Assembly: GCF_003054705.1 (NCBI RefSeq)
Contig: NZ_QAYX01000025.1
Span: 124,001-188,000, forward strand
DNA length: 64,000 nt
Direction: 5' to 3'
DNA from: Opitutus sp. ER46
Lineage (GTDB): Bacteria > Verrucomicrobiota > Verrucomicrobiia > Opitutales > Opitutaceae
Both the position numbers and the translations under genes were made by a program. Positions 25,544 through 36,488 of the stretch are shown piece after piece. Within the stretch, counting starts at the first letter, position 1, and every line of letters starts with the position of its first letter. The notes under the pieces were generated by a model. That model was not told the DNA's origin. It searched no databases and saw only the letters and a list, made by a program, of their open reading frames with translations.

Positions 25544-25939
25544 ATGCCCGGCTCCCTCCAGCCCATGCAGGTGCCCATCCTCAAGCAGGGGGACTACCTG
25601 ATCGCCAGCATCCAGGCGGTGCTGTCGGACGCCGACCTCGTGCAACTGCGCGACAGCCTCGGCGCGCGGGTCGGCACGTACCGGTCGCGCGGCGTGATCA
25701 TCGACGTGACGGTGCTCGACGTCATCGACTCCTTTGCGACGCGCATGCTCCGCGGCATCGCGCACATGCTGAAACTGCGCGGCGCCGAAACGGTGATCGT
25801 GGGCATCCAACCCGACGTGGCCTTCGCCATGGTCCAGTTGGGCCTGACGCTCGAAGGCGTGGGCACCGCGCTCGATCTGGAGGAGGGGCTCGCTTATCTC
25901 AATGCCCGGACCAAGCGAGTTGCTGTGGATGGAAGCTGA
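25544..25939 (+). CDS. rsbS: RsbS-type stressosome STAS protein
   Basis: A 131-residue single STAS protein, very like RsbS: VPILKQGDYLIASIQAVLSDADLVQLRDSL, then VTVLDVIDSFATRMLRGIAHMLKLRGAETVIVGIQPDVAFAMVQLG. Ser63 in VIDSF matches the site phosphorylated by RsbT (Ser59 in Bacillus). ALDLEEGLAYL ends the domain as in other RsbS. It begins nine bases after rsbR stops, and an alternative start at 25565 would remove seven residues. Its 3' end overlaps rsbT. It should form the core of the stressosome and sequester RsbT. Confidence 0.93.
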   Translation: MPGSLQPMQVPILKQGDYLIASIQAVLSDADLVQLRDSLGARVGTYRSRGVIIDVTVLDVIDSFATRMLRGIAHMLKLRGAETVIVGIQPDVAFAMVQLGLTLEGVGTALDLEEGLAYLNARTKRVAVDGS

Positions 25940-26336
25940 GGCGCCAACGGTGATCAGCTCCGCCGTCGACATCGTCACCGCGCGCCAGCGCGGGCGGGCG
26001 CTGGCGCTGGAGCTCGGCTTCAACGGCGCCGACGTGACGCTGATTGCGGCGGCGATCTCCGAGGTGGCGCGCAACATCGTTGACCACGCCAAGCACGGGG
26101 AGATCGCGATGACCGGGATCGAGTCGCCGGTTGGCGGCCGGCGCGGCATCGAGATCATCGCGCGCGACCAGGGACCCGGGATCCGGGACGTCGCGCAGGC
26201 GATGCAGTATGGCTATTCGACGCGCAAGGGCCTCGGCGTCGGCCTGCCCGGCGCAAAGTGGCTGATGGATGAGTTCGATATCGTGTCGGAGCTCGGCCGC
26301 GGGACCACGATCACGATGCGAAAGTGGAGGCGCTGA
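25929..26336 (+). CDS. rsbT: RsbT-type serine/threonine kinase
   Basis: A 135-residue GHKL-fold kinase with the RsbT length (133 in Bacillus). The ATPase motifs are AAAISEVARNIVDHAKHGEI (N box), IIARDQGPGIRDV (G1) and STRKGLGVGLPGAKWLMDEFDIVSELGRGTTITM (G2). It phosphorylates RsbS and RsbR and, when released, activates a partner carrying an RsbU N-terminal domain. The ATG at 25929 overlaps the last 11 bases of rsbS; an upstream ATG at 25902 would overlap 38. The usual target phosphatase RsbU is absent; the likely target is the protein encoded two genes downstream. Confidence 0.93.
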   Translation: MEAEAPTVISSAVDIVTARQRGRALALELGFNGADVTLIAAAISEVARNIVDHAKHGEIAMTGIESPVGGRRGIEIIARDQGPGIRDVAQAMQYGYSTRKGLGVGLPGAKWLMDEFDIVSELGRGTTITMRKWRR

Positions 26337-26337
26337 C

Positions 26338-26958
26338 ATGGATCGCCTGCCGCACCAGAACCAGGATCTCGTTTGGAGCGTGAGCGAACGCACGCGCGCC
26401 GGAGAGGCGGTGTCGGGTGACCGCCACCTCGTGGCGCCGACCCGTGATGGAGTGCTGATCGCGGTGATCGACGGTCTGGGCCACGGCGAGGAGGCGACAC
26501 GCGCCGCCGAGCGGGCGCGGGCGGTGCTGACGGCGCAGCCGGAGGCGGACGTGGCCGAACTGGTGCGGCAATGCCACGAGGCTTTGCGGGACACGCGCGG
26601 CGCGGTGATGACGCTGCTGAGCCTGCGCCCCGCCGCGGGGGTGGGCCGGGCGCTCGGCGTGGGAAACGTGGAGGTGGTGCTGGTGCGGGCTGATCCGCAG
26701 GCGCGCCCCGCACGGGAGACGCTCCTGCTGCGCAATGGCGTGGTCGGGTACCAGTTGCCCGCGCTGCAGGTGAGCGAACTGGCGGTGGGGCCGGGTGACG
26801 TCATCGTCCTGGCTACCGACGGGGTCCGAGGAAGTTTTGCCGACGATGTGACCGCGACGATTCCGCCGGCGGAGCTGGCGGAGCAGATCCTGGCCCGGCA
26901 CTACGGCGGCACCGACGACGCGCTCGTCCTGGCCGGCCGCGTGGGAGGTGGCGCATGA
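26338..26958 (+). CDS. rsbX: RsbX-type PP2C phosphatase
   Basis: A 206-residue PP2C-like phosphatase that should reset the stressosome by dephosphorylating RsbS and RsbR. The metal-binding motifs are LIAVIDGLGHGEEATRAAERARA, VIVLATDGVRGSF and GTDDALVLAGRV. The chain is short, as in RsbX, and lacks sensory domains. It begins one base after rsbT stops (TGAC-ATG), and its end overlaps the next gene by four bases (ATGA), so the six-gene operon is tightly coupled. Confidence 0.9.
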   Translation: MDRLPHQNQDLVWSVSERTRAGEAVSGDRHLVAPTRDGVLIAVIDGLGHGEEATRAAERARAVLTAQPEADVAELVRQCHEALRDTRGAVMTLLSLRPAAGVGRALGVGNVEVVLVRADPQARPARETLLLRNGVVGYQLPALQVSELAVGPGDVIVLATDGVRGSFADDVTATIPPAELAEQILARHYGGTDDALVLAGRVGGGA

Positions 26959-28499
26959 AGCCCGAGGCCTGGCGCCGGCTGGTGGGACCGTACCACGACG
27001 CGTTGGCGACGTACGCCGCGAGCGGGGAGGAGGAGCTCCTGCATCGCGCGTACGAGCTGGGGCGCGAGGCGCTGCAGGAAGGCTGCGGCGTGCTGGATAT
27101 GGTGCGATTGCACCAGGAAGCGGTGGCAAAACTTGTGGCCTCGACGGCCACGCCGCTGGCCACGGTGCGGCTGGCGCGGGCGGTCGAGGCGTTCCTGATG
27201 GAGGCGTTGTCGCCCTTCGAGGCGGCGCATCGCGGGTTTCGCGACGCGTGCGAGCAACTGCGCGACCTCAATGGCACGCTGAAGGATCGCAACGCCCAGC
27301 TCGCGGCGGCCAACCGCCGGCTCGAGGAGGAAATTGTGGCCCGGAAGCGGGCGCAGGAGCGCGCGGAGGAGTCGGAGGCCAAGTTTCGGTCGGTCGTCGA
27401 ATCGGCGCGGGACGGCATCGTGACGATCGCGCCGAACGGCCGCATCGAGGCGGTCAATCGCGGGGCCGAAGCGATGTTCGGTTACGAGCGCGGCGAGTTG
27501 CTGCGCAAGGTGTTCACGCGCCTGCTGCCGGCCACCCAGCGGATGCTGGCCCGCCAGCAGTTGCAGCGCCTCGCGACCGGCCGGGCGCGGCGGTTGCTCG
27601 AGCGGACGATCGAGCTTTGCGGCCGGCATCGCGACGGGACCGAGTTTCCCGTGGAGCTGAGCGTGGCCGCGTGGCGGACGCGCGACGGCGCGCGGTTCAC
27701 CGGCATCGTGCGCGACATCAGCGATCGCAAGCAGGCCGAGACCGCGCTGCGAGAAAGCCGCGAACACTACATCCGGCTCTTCCGGGAGGCGCGCACGATG
27801 GAGGAGAACCTGCGGCGGTTGTCCAACCAGGTGCTCACCGCCCAGGAGGAGGAGCGAAAGCACATCAGCCGGGAGCTGCAGGACGAGATTGCGCAGACGC
27901 TGACCGCCGCAAACGTCAGCATCGCGTTGCTGCGGCGGCACGCCCAGGACAACCCGGCGCTCCTGCGCGGGGTGGAGGAGGCGCAGCGACTGCTCGAGCA
28001 GTGCATGGACCGGGTGCACAGTTTTGCGCGCGAACTGCGACCGTCGATGCTGGACCACCTCGGACCCTTTGCCGCGCTCTCCAGCTACGTGAAGTCGTAC
28101 ACCGGTCGGACCGGGGTCGCGGTGGACCTGGAGAACGCGCCCGAGGTCGGTTCGCTCGATCCGCAGATCGGCACCGTGCTGTACCGGGTGGCGCAGGATT
28201 GCCTCACGCGGGCGTTCCGCCAGGCACGGGCGACGCGCGTGCGCATCCGGTTCACCCCGTCGCCGCAGGCGGTCGCGATGGAGATCGCGGACAATGGCCG
28301 GCCGCCGGCGCGGGGGGCCGATGCCAGCCGGCAGCTGGAGCTGCTTGGGTTGCGCGAACGCGTCCGGCTCGTGCAGGGCGAGCTGACCGTCGAGCCCACG
28401 CCGGGCCGCGGCACCTGCCTGCGCATCCGCGTGCCGCTGCACCTGCCGCTTTCATCCGCCGTCGCCGCCACCCCGGCGGCCGACGGCGCCCAGGACTGA
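26955..28499 (+). CDS. RsbU-N domain + PAS + degenerate histidine kinase core
   Basis: A 514-residue protein in three parts. Residues about 10-85 (YAASGEEELLHRAYELGREALQEGCGVLDMVRLHQEAV) match the RsbU N-terminal domain that docks RsbT. Residues about 140-260 are a PAS domain (FRSVVESARDGIVTI...GIVRDISDRKQAE). The remainder copies a NarX-type kinase: LTAQEEERKHISRELQDEIAQTL, RVHSFARELRPSMLDHLG and LYRVAQDCLTRAFRQARATRV. Two key residues differ from family members I know: Gln309 sits where the phosphoacceptor His (ELHDE) belongs, and Arg419 replaces the N-box Asn (ALTN). Its ATG at 26955 overlaps rsbX. It may be a pseudokinase or allosteric relay between RsbT and the regulator downstream. Confidence 0.85.
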   Translation: MKPEAWRRLVGPYHDALATYAASGEEELLHRAYELGREALQEGCGVLDMVRLHQEAVAKLVASTATPLATVRLARAVEAFLMEALSPFEAAHRGFRDACEQLRDLNGTLKDRNAQLAAANRRLEEEIVARKRAQERAEESEAKFRSVVESARDGIVTIAPNGRIEAVNRGAEAMFGYERGELLRKVFTRLLPATQRMLARQQLQRLATGRARRLLERTIELCGRHRDGTEFPVELSVAAWRTRDGARFTGIVRDISDRKQAETALRESREHYIRLFREARTMEENLRRLSNQVLTAQEEERKHISRELQDEIAQTLTAANVSIALLRRHAQDNPALLRGVEEAQRLLEQCMDRVHSFARELRPSMLDHLGPFAALSSYVKSYTGRTGVAVDLENAPEVGSLDPQIGTVLYRVAQDCLTRAFRQARATRVRIRFTPSPQAVAMEIADNGRPPARGADASRQLELLGLRERVRLVQGELTVEPTPGRGTCLRIRVPLHLPLSSAVAATPAADGAQD

Positions 28500-28517
28500 A
28501 ACCAACCCACACCTCTC

Positions 28518-29189
28518 ATGAACACCATCAAAGTAATGCTCGCAGATGACCACACCGTCGTGCGCCAGGGACTCCGCTCCCTCCTGGCCGCCGAATCCGA
28601 CATCGAAGTTGTCGGCGAAGCGGAGAACGGCCGCCAGGCGGTGCAGATGGCGAAGAACCTCACGCCCGACATCGTCATCATGGACATCGCCATGCCGCAG
28701 TTGAACGGGCTCGAGGCGACGCGCCAGATCATCAAGGAGGCGATCCCGACCAAGATCCTGGTGCTGTCCTCGTACAGTGACGACGAATACGTGCATCAGC
28801 TCACCGAGGCGGGCGCGGCGGGCTACCTGATCAAGCAGACGGCCGCCAACGACCTCATCAAAGCCATCCGCGAGGCCTACAAGGGCAACGCCTTCTTCAG
28901 CCCGTCGATCTCGAAGCGGCTGCTGGACTACTACCGGGAGGCGTACCTCAAGGGTAAGCCGATCCGGAAGCACAGCGAACAGCTCACCTCGCGCGAACTC
29001 GAGGTTCTGCAGCTCGTGGCCGAGGGGAAGGTGAACAAGCAGATCGCCGCCGACCTCTGCATCAGCATCAAGACAGTCGAGAAGCACCGGCAGCAGGTGA
29101 TGAACAAGCTCAACATCCACGACGTCGCCGGGCTGACCCGTTACGCGATTTCGCGCGGCATCATCGAGAGCACGCCGCAGCTCGCGTGA
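28518..29189 (+). CDS. NarL/FixJ-type response regulator
   Basis: A 223-residue regulator: receiver domain with IKVMLADDHTVVRQGLRSLL, phosphorylatable Asp56 (IVIMDIAMPQLNG), LVLSSYSDDEYV and GYLIKQTAANDL, then a LuxR-type HTH (LTSRELEVLQLVAEGKVNKQIAADLCISIKTVEKHRQQVMNKLNIHDVAGLTRYA). The receiver residues needed for phosphorylation are intact, although the adjacent kinase is not. It is 18 bases downstream of the pseudokinase and is the likely DNA-binding output of the stressosome. Phosphate could come from another kinase or from small phospho-donors. Confidence 0.93.
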   Translation: MNTIKVMLADDHTVVRQGLRSLLAAESDIEVVGEAENGRQAVQMAKNLTPDIVIMDIAMPQLNGLEATRQIIKEAIPTKILVLSSYSDDEYVHQLTEAGAAGYLIKQTAANDLIKAIREAYKGNAFFSPSISKRLLDYYREAYLKGKPIRKHSEQLTSRELEVLQLVAEGKVNKQIAADLCISIKTVEKHRQQVMNKLNIHDVAGLTRYAISRGIIESTPQLA

Positions 29190-29333
29190 CCCGCCGGCGA
29201 GGCGGTGGCGCGTGCCCACCGCGTATTGGCGGCGTCCCACCGGCAAAGGCCGGGGGCGGCGGCGGCGCGGGGAGCGGGGGAGTGCACGCACTCCGGGATT
29301 GCCGCGGGCGACCCGGCCGGGACACTTCGCGCC

Positions 29334-29744
29334 ATGGTCAAGATTACCGGCGAGTACCAGGGCGGGCTGCATTGCACCGCGCGTCATGAACCCTCCGGCT
29401 CGGTGCTCGTCACCGACGCCCCGAAGGACAACCAAGGCAAGGGCGAGGCCTTCTCGCCGACCGATCTGGTCGCCACGGCGCTGGCGACGTGTATCGCGAC
29501 GACGATGGCCATCGCGGCGCGGAAGCATGGCGTGGAGCTGAGCGGGCTGCGTTACGAAGTCACGAAGGAGATGTCGACCGACGCCCCGCGCCGTATCGCC
29601 CGCCTGGTGACGCAGGTGTGGATGCCGATCCCGGAGAGCCATCCCGCGGCCAAGCCGCTGATGGGCGCGGCGCACGCGTGTCCCGTGCACCAGAGCCTCC
29701 ACCCGTCGGTCGAGATGCCGATCACGTTTCACTGGGCGCCGTGA
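29334..29744 (+). CDS. OsmC-family protein (organic hydroperoxide/osmotic stress)
   Basis: A 136-residue OsmC/Ohr-fold protein. The peroxidatic cysteine is in FSPTDLVATALATCIATTMAIAARK, and a second Cys is in MGAAHACPVHQSLHPSVEM, the spacing used by YhfA/OsmC-type thiol peroxidases that reduce organic hydroperoxides. The beta-strand RIARLVTQVWMPIPESHPAAKP follows. It stands alone after the stressosome operon, from which a 144-bp gap separates it. A stress-response function agrees with the neighbouring operon, but regulation is not shown. Confidence 0.88.
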   Translation: MVKITGEYQGGLHCTARHEPSGSVLVTDAPKDNQGKGEAFSPTDLVATALATCIATTMAIAARKHGVELSGLRYEVTKEMSTDAPRRIARLVTQVWMPIPESHPAAKPLMGAAHACPVHQSLHPSVEMPITFHWAP

Positions 29745-29755
29745 AGGCAAATGCA

Positions 29756-29783
29756 GAATGGAGAATGTAGAATCTAGAATGCT
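29756..29783 (+). repeat. Four tandem heptamers of the form GAATNNN
   Basis: Four adjoining 7-bp units begin with GAAT (29756, 29763, 29770, 29777). They lie in the gap between the convergent OsmC and secreted-protein genes. Other period-7 blocks occur at 39901-39928, 40641-40760, 54523-54551 and 55251-55333. Confidence 0.6.
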
Positions 29784-29801
29784 CGTCCGCTAACCGCCGG
29801 C

Positions 29802-29827
29802 CTGATCGGTCGGATCAGTCCGATCAG
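29802..29827. terminator. Hairpin between convergent genes
   Basis: CTGATCGG (29802-29809) pairs with CCGATCAG (29820-29827), and the loop itself contains a TCGGA/TCCGA pair. It sits between the ends of two convergent genes and could stop transcription from both sides, although it has no T-tract. Confidence 0.45.
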
Positions 29828-29861
29828 TTGGCGCCGGGCGGCTGGCGCGCGGAGGGGCCGG

Positions 29862-30323
29862 TTACTTCGCCACCGCGGGAGGGAAGCGGTAGGTGGTGTT
29901 GAAGATGAGCTGAATCCGCGTGGACACGAACACCCGGACCTTGATGCGGCCGGAGGTGGCGTCCTGGGGCGTCGCCTTGCCCGCCACGCGCCGTTCGGAG
30001 CCGTCCTCGGTGCGGGCCTGGCCGGTGAACTCGATGGGTTCGCCGCGTGCGAGCTGCCGGAGCTGGTCGTCGGAGACGTCGACCCGGATGACGCCGGCCT
30101 CGTTGTAGAAGGCCCAGGGAAACACGTGTGCGGTGTAGCGGGAGGTGTAGCTGCCCTCGGCGCGGGTGAACGCGGGCATGGTGAGGCTGACGCTGCCGAC
30201 GTAGATGGAGGTCTTGGTTGGGGCGATCTCCACCTGGCTGAACGCCACCACGCTGGCGTCGGCCGCGCCGGCCAGGGGGGCGAGGAGACCGAGCAGGAGG
30301 AGGGACAGCGCGGCGCGGAACAT
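29862..30323 (-). CDS. Secreted protein of unknown function
   Basis: A 153-residue protein with a clear signal peptide (MFRAALSLLLLGLLAPLAGAADA). The mature part is beta-rich and contains APTKTSIYVGSVSLTM, RYTAHVFPWAFYNEAG, IRVDVSDDQLRQLARGEPIEFTGQA and VSTRIQLIFNTTYRF. I recognise no named domain. The start at 30323 begins the signal peptide; a possible upstream ATG at 30362 would add a hydrophilic stretch. It lies 85 bases from argH, divergently. Envelope or periplasmic location is likely. Confidence 0.7.
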   Translation of the reverse strand: MFRAALSLLLLGLLAPLAGAADASVVAFSQVEIAPTKTSIYVGSVSLTMPAFTRAEGSYTSRYTAHVFPWAFYNEAGVIRVDVSDDQLRQLARGEPIEFTGQARTEDGSERRVAGKATPQDATSGRIKVRVFVSTRIQLIFNTTYRFPPAVAK

Positions 30324-30408
30324 CGCCGCGAATGTGCGGGGGCGGGCGGCTCCCGCAACCATCTTTCGCGTTGCGCGGCGCCGGGGCGGCGGGTGATCTC
30401 TCCCGGTC

Positions 30409-31827
30409 ATGGCCAAGCCTTCGCAAGCGACCTGGGGAGGACGTTTCACCGCTGCTCCCGCCGAATTGATGCTGCAGTTCAGCGAGTCCGTCTCGTTTGA
30501 CCGCCGCCTGGCGCCTTTCGACATCGCGGGGAGCAAGGCGCATTCGGCCATGCTGGCCCACGTCGGGCTGATCACGACGAAGGAGCGGGACGCGATTCAC
30601 GCCGGCCTGGATGAGATCCGGGCCGAGATCGAGGCCGGCACCTTCCGCTGGGACGTGAAGTTCGAGGACGTGCACATGAACATCGAGCAGGCGCTGACGA
30701 AGCGCGTGCCCGCCGCCGCCAAGCTGCACACCGCCCGGAGCCGCAATGATCAGGTCGCGACCGACATGCGGCTGTTCTTCAAGCACGCGTGCGGCGGGCT
30801 GCAGGAGAAGATTCTCGGGGCGCAGCGGGCGCTGCTCACGGTGGCGGAGGCGAACCGCGACGTGCTGATTCCCGGCTACACGCACCTGCAGCGGGCGCAG
30901 CCGGTTTACCTGGCGCATCATCTTTTTGCCTGGCTCGAGATGCTCGAGCGGGACCGGGCGCGGCTGGCGGACGTGGCGGAGCACGCCAACTGGTGTCCGC
31001 TGGGTTCCGGCGCGATCGCGGGCACGACACTTCCGATCGACCGTGAGTTCACCGCGCGGGCATTGGGCTTTGTCGACGCCCGCGGCCGGGCGCAGGTGAC
31101 GCAGAACTCGATGGATACCGTGGCGGACCGCGACCTGTTCATCGAATTTGCGCACGCGTGCGCGCTCCTGGGCGTGCACTTCTCGCGGATGGCCGAGGAC
31201 CTGATTCTCTGGAGCAGCGCGGAGTTCAAGTTCGTCGAACTGCCCGACGCCTTCTGCACCGGCTCCTCGCTGATGCCGCAGAAGAAGAACCCGGATTCCT
31301 GCGAACTCCTGCGCGGCAAGTCGGCGCGCCTGCAGGGCAACCTGCACACACTGCTCACGCTCACAAAGGGGCTGCCGCTCACCTACAACCGCGACCTGCA
31401 GGAGGACAAACCGCCGGTGTTCGACAGCCTCGACCAGGCGGCGATCTGCGCCGACGTGCTGGCGGGGACGATCGCCGGCATGACGGTGCATGCCGCGCGC
31501 TGTGCCGAGGCGGTGGCGGATCCCGCACTGCTCGCGACCGATCTCGCGGACTACCTTGTTTTGCGCGGCGTGCCCTTCCGGGACGCCCACCACGCGGTCG
31601 GGGCGGTGGTCCGCCTCGCCGAGAAGCAGGGGGTTGCCCTGAACCAACTTTCGTTCGCCGACGTGCGGGCGGTCCACGCGGCCTTCGCGGCGGACTGGCA
31701 GCAGGTCTTCGACCTGCAGCGGGCGCTTGCGCGCCGCACGGGCACGGGCATGCCGGGACCGCGGCAACTGGCGCGGCAAATCGCGCGCTGGCGGACGCTC
31801 CTCGGCGGCCGGAAGGCGCGTCGCTAG
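30409..31827 (+). CDS. argH: Argininosuccinate lyase
   Basis: A 472-residue fumarase-fold lyase for the last step of arginine biosynthesis (argininosuccinate to arginine and fumarate). Diagnostic segments are WGGRF near the N-terminus, [25 protein letters not shown] and the flexible signature loop [12 protein letters not shown], which carries the catalytic Ser. [12 protein letters not shown] and [15 protein letters not shown] are also typical. The length equals other ArgH. The ATG at 30409 gives the standard WGGRF opening. No other arg gene is near; mutL follows 22 bases later and may be cotranscribed. Confidence 0.97.
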   Translation: MAKPSQATWGGRFTAAPAELMLQFSESVSFDRRLAPFDIAGSKAHSAMLAHVGLITTKERDAIHAGLDEIRAEIEAGTFRWDVKFEDVHMNIEQALTKRVPAAAKLHTARSRNDQVATDMRLFFKHACGGLQEKILGAQRALLTVAEANRDVLIPGYTHLQRAQPVYLAHHLFAWLEMLERDRARLADVAEHANWCPLGSGAIAGTTLPIDREFTARALGFVDARGRAQVTQNSMDTVADRDLFIEFAHACALLGVHFSRMAEDLILWSSAEFKFVELPDAFCTGSSLMPQKKNPDSCELLRGKSARLQGNLHTLLTLTKGLPLTYNRDLQEDKPPVFDSLDQAAICADVLAGTIAGMTVHAARCAEAVADPALLATDLADYLVLRGVPFRDAHHAVGAVVRLAEKQGVALNQLSFADVRAVHAAFAADWQQVFDLQRALARRTGTGMPGPRQLARQIARWRTLLGGRKARR

Positions 31828-31849
31828 GCCCCCGGCGCCGGAACCAGGC

Positions 31850-33739
31850 ATGGCGAAAGTACGGATACTGTCCGACCGGGTCGCGAACCAGATCGCGGCC
31901 GGCGAAGTCATCGAACGCCCGGCGGCGGTCGTGAAGGAGCTGGTCGAGAACTCGCTCGATGCAGGCGCCACCCGCATCGAGGTGGAGTTCCGCCATGGCG
32001 GCCGCTCGCTTCTCCGCGTCGAGGACAACGGCAGCGGGATGTCGCGGGACGACGCCCTGCTGGCGCTGGAGCGCCACGCGACGAGCAAGATTCACGAGGC
32101 GACGGACCTCGACCGGCTCGCCAGCTACGGTTTCCGCGGCGAGGCCCTGCCGTCGATCGCGAGCGTCTCGCGCTTTCAACTGCAGACCCGCGAGATCGGG
32201 GCCGACGTTGGCACCGAGGTGCTCGTGAACGGCGGCAAGTTCGTGCACGTCCGCGACTGCGGCCGGCCGGTGGGGACGCGGATCGAGGTCACGCACCTGT
32301 TCAATTCGGTGCCGGCGCGGCGCAAGTTCCTGAAGACCGACCAGACGGAGGCCGCGCACATCGTGCATCACGTGCGGCTGTACGCGCTGGCGTGCCCGGG
32401 TACGGCGTTCACGTTGATCGAGGACGGACGCGTCATTTTCCGGTCGCCGCAGTGCGCGAGCCTGAACGAACGGATCGCGGAGATTTTTGGCCGCCAGATC
32501 GCCGAGGGGCTCATCGAGCTCGAGGCGGCGGAGGCAGGGCAGAGCATCCGCGGACTGATCGGCAAACCCGGCGTCGGCCGGGCCACCCGGCACGAGATGA
32601 TCGTGTTCGTGAACTCGCGGCCGGTGGACAGCCGCACGCTGAACTACGCCCTGATCGAGAGCTATCACGAGTCGCTGCCGAAGGGCCGGTACCCGCTGGC
32701 GTTCGTCTTCTACCAGTGCGATCCGGCAGCGGTGGATGTGAACGTCCATCCGGCCAAGCGCGAGGTGCGCTTCCGCAGCGAACCGCAGGTGCGCGGGTTT
32801 GTGATTCGCGCGGTGTTGCAGCGCCTGCGCGAACTGGCCGTGGCGGGGGCGCCGACGGGCGACGCCGCGACGTCCCCCGCGACCGCCTTGGTGGGATCGG
32901 CCTTGCCGCTGTCGCCGGCGTCCGTGCCACCGGGCGAGCCGCGGCCCACGCTCCCGCCGCCGCCGTCGGCGACTCTCGGTGTGATGCCGGTGGCGCGACC
33001 GCTGGCCGGCGCGACGCTGCCGAGCCCGGTTTTGCCGCCGGCGATTCACCGCGCGGATCTGCCGACGCTGGCCCGACCCCGCGCACCGGAGCTGCGGCCC
33101 CAGGCGCCGGGCACGCCGTCCGCGGCGGGGGTGTCGGCTCCCGCGGCGGCGGCTCCGATGCCCGCTCCCGCCTGGCGCTACCTCGGCCTGGCGCATGGGA
33201 GCTTTGCGTTGTTCGAGACCAATGCCGGGCTCGTGCTGCTCGATCGCCGGGCGGCGCATGAGCGCGTCTGGTTCGAGCGGCTGCGCGACCAGTTCCGGGC
33301 TGGAGAAGTGCCGAGCCAGCGGCTGCTGCTGCCGCTGCCGGTGGAACTCGACGCGATCGCGTCGGCGCTGCTGCTGGACCGGCTGGTGTTCCTGCAGGCG
33401 CACGGGCTGGAGGTGGCGGAATTCGGCCGGAACTTTTTCCGCATCGAGGCCGTTCCCGCGTGGATGGAGCCGGCGGATGCCGAACCGTTTCTGCGCGACC
33501 TGCTGGGGGCGTTTCGCAATGGGGCCATTCCGGACCGCAACACCGACCTCGCGCACGAGGAACTCGCGCGGCTGGCGGCGGCGAAGGCCGTGCGCTTGCC
33601 GGAGAACGCGGGCGAGCCCGAGTTGCGCGCCCTGGTCGCCCAGTTGTTTGCGACCCGGTCGCCGCTGACCAGCCCGGCCGGTCGGCCCACCTTCATCGAA
33701 TTGAACCACAGCGAACTGGCCCGGCGGTTCCAACGGTGA
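31850..33739 (+). CDS. mutL: DNA mismatch repair protein MutL with degenerate endonuclease motifs
   Basis: A 629-residue MutL. The N-terminal GHKL ATPase is complete: IAAGEVIERPAAVVKELVENSLDAGATRI, EDNGSGM, TSKI and YGFRGEALPSIASV. A Pro/Ala-rich linker covers about residues 330-440. The C-terminal dimerisation domain should carry nuclease motifs, but the DQHA-x-x-E motif reads DRRAAHERVWFE (Asp465 kept; Gln and His lost), the ACxxA-type motif reads AAAKAVR (576-582) and CPHGRP reads SPAGRP (608-613). The metal-site Cys and His are therefore missing, suggesting an inactive nuclease. Organisms with nuclease-free MutL usually use MutH, which is not in the window. It follows argH closely. Confidence 0.95.
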   Translation: MAKVRILSDRVANQIAAGEVIERPAAVVKELVENSLDAGATRIEVEFRHGGRSLLRVEDNGSGMSRDDALLALERHATSKIHEATDLDRLASYGFRGEALPSIASVSRFQLQTREIGADVGTEVLVNGGKFVHVRDCGRPVGTRIEVTHLFNSVPARRKFLKTDQTEAAHIVHHVRLYALACPGTAFTLIEDGRVIFRSPQCASLNERIAEIFGRQIAEGLIELEAAEAGQSIRGLIGKPGVGRATRHEMIVFVNSRPVDSRTLNYALIESYHESLPKGRYPLAFVFYQCDPAAVDVNVHPAKREVRFRSEPQVRGFVIRAVLQRLRELAVAGAPTGDAATSPATALVGSALPLSPASVPPGEPRPTLPPPPSATLGVMPVARPLAGATLPSPVLPPAIHRADLPTLARPRAPELRPQAPGTPSAAGVSAPAAAAPMPAPAWRYLGLAHGSFALFETNAGLVLLDRRAAHERVWFERLRDQFRAGEVPSQRLLLPLPVELDAIASALLLDRLVFLQAHGLEVAEFGRNFFRIEAVPAWMEPADAEPFLRDLLGAFRNGAIPDRNTDLAHEELARLAAAKAVRLPENAGEPELRALVAQLFATRSPLTSPAGRPTFIELNHSELARRFQR

Positions 33740-33810
33740 GCCCGCGGGGCCGGAATTTTCCGGGTGGGCCGGTGGGGACCTAGGATTTTTCACATACCCC
33801 ACGCTCGCGC

Positions 33811-33825
33811 TGGCACCCTTCTTGC
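33811..33825 (+). promoter_or_regulatory. Sigma-54 (RpoN) -24/-12 promoter upstream of glgP
   Basis: TGGCAC-CCTTC-TTGC matches the sigma-54 consensus TGGCAC-N5-TTGC in every fixed base, with the GG and GC elements ten bases apart as required. It starts 39 bases before the glgP ATG, which would give a leader of about 13 bases. RpoN promoters also need an enhancer-binding activator; no binding site or activator gene is visible nearby. Confidence 0.7.
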
Positions 33826-33849
33826 CTCTATCTTCCGGCCCTCTGACGC

Positions 33850-36420
<2,571 letters not shown>

Positions 36421-36488
36421 CGGCGGCTGGCCCGGCGCGGGGCCGGCTGGCGCCGGCGCGCCGAGCCGGGCTCGTCCGCCGCGTCCGT

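Noticed and set aside
27000..28500. Conventional two-component kinase call
   Set aside because: The phosphoacceptor His and N-box Asn are replaced by Gln and Arg, so it is described as degenerate instead.
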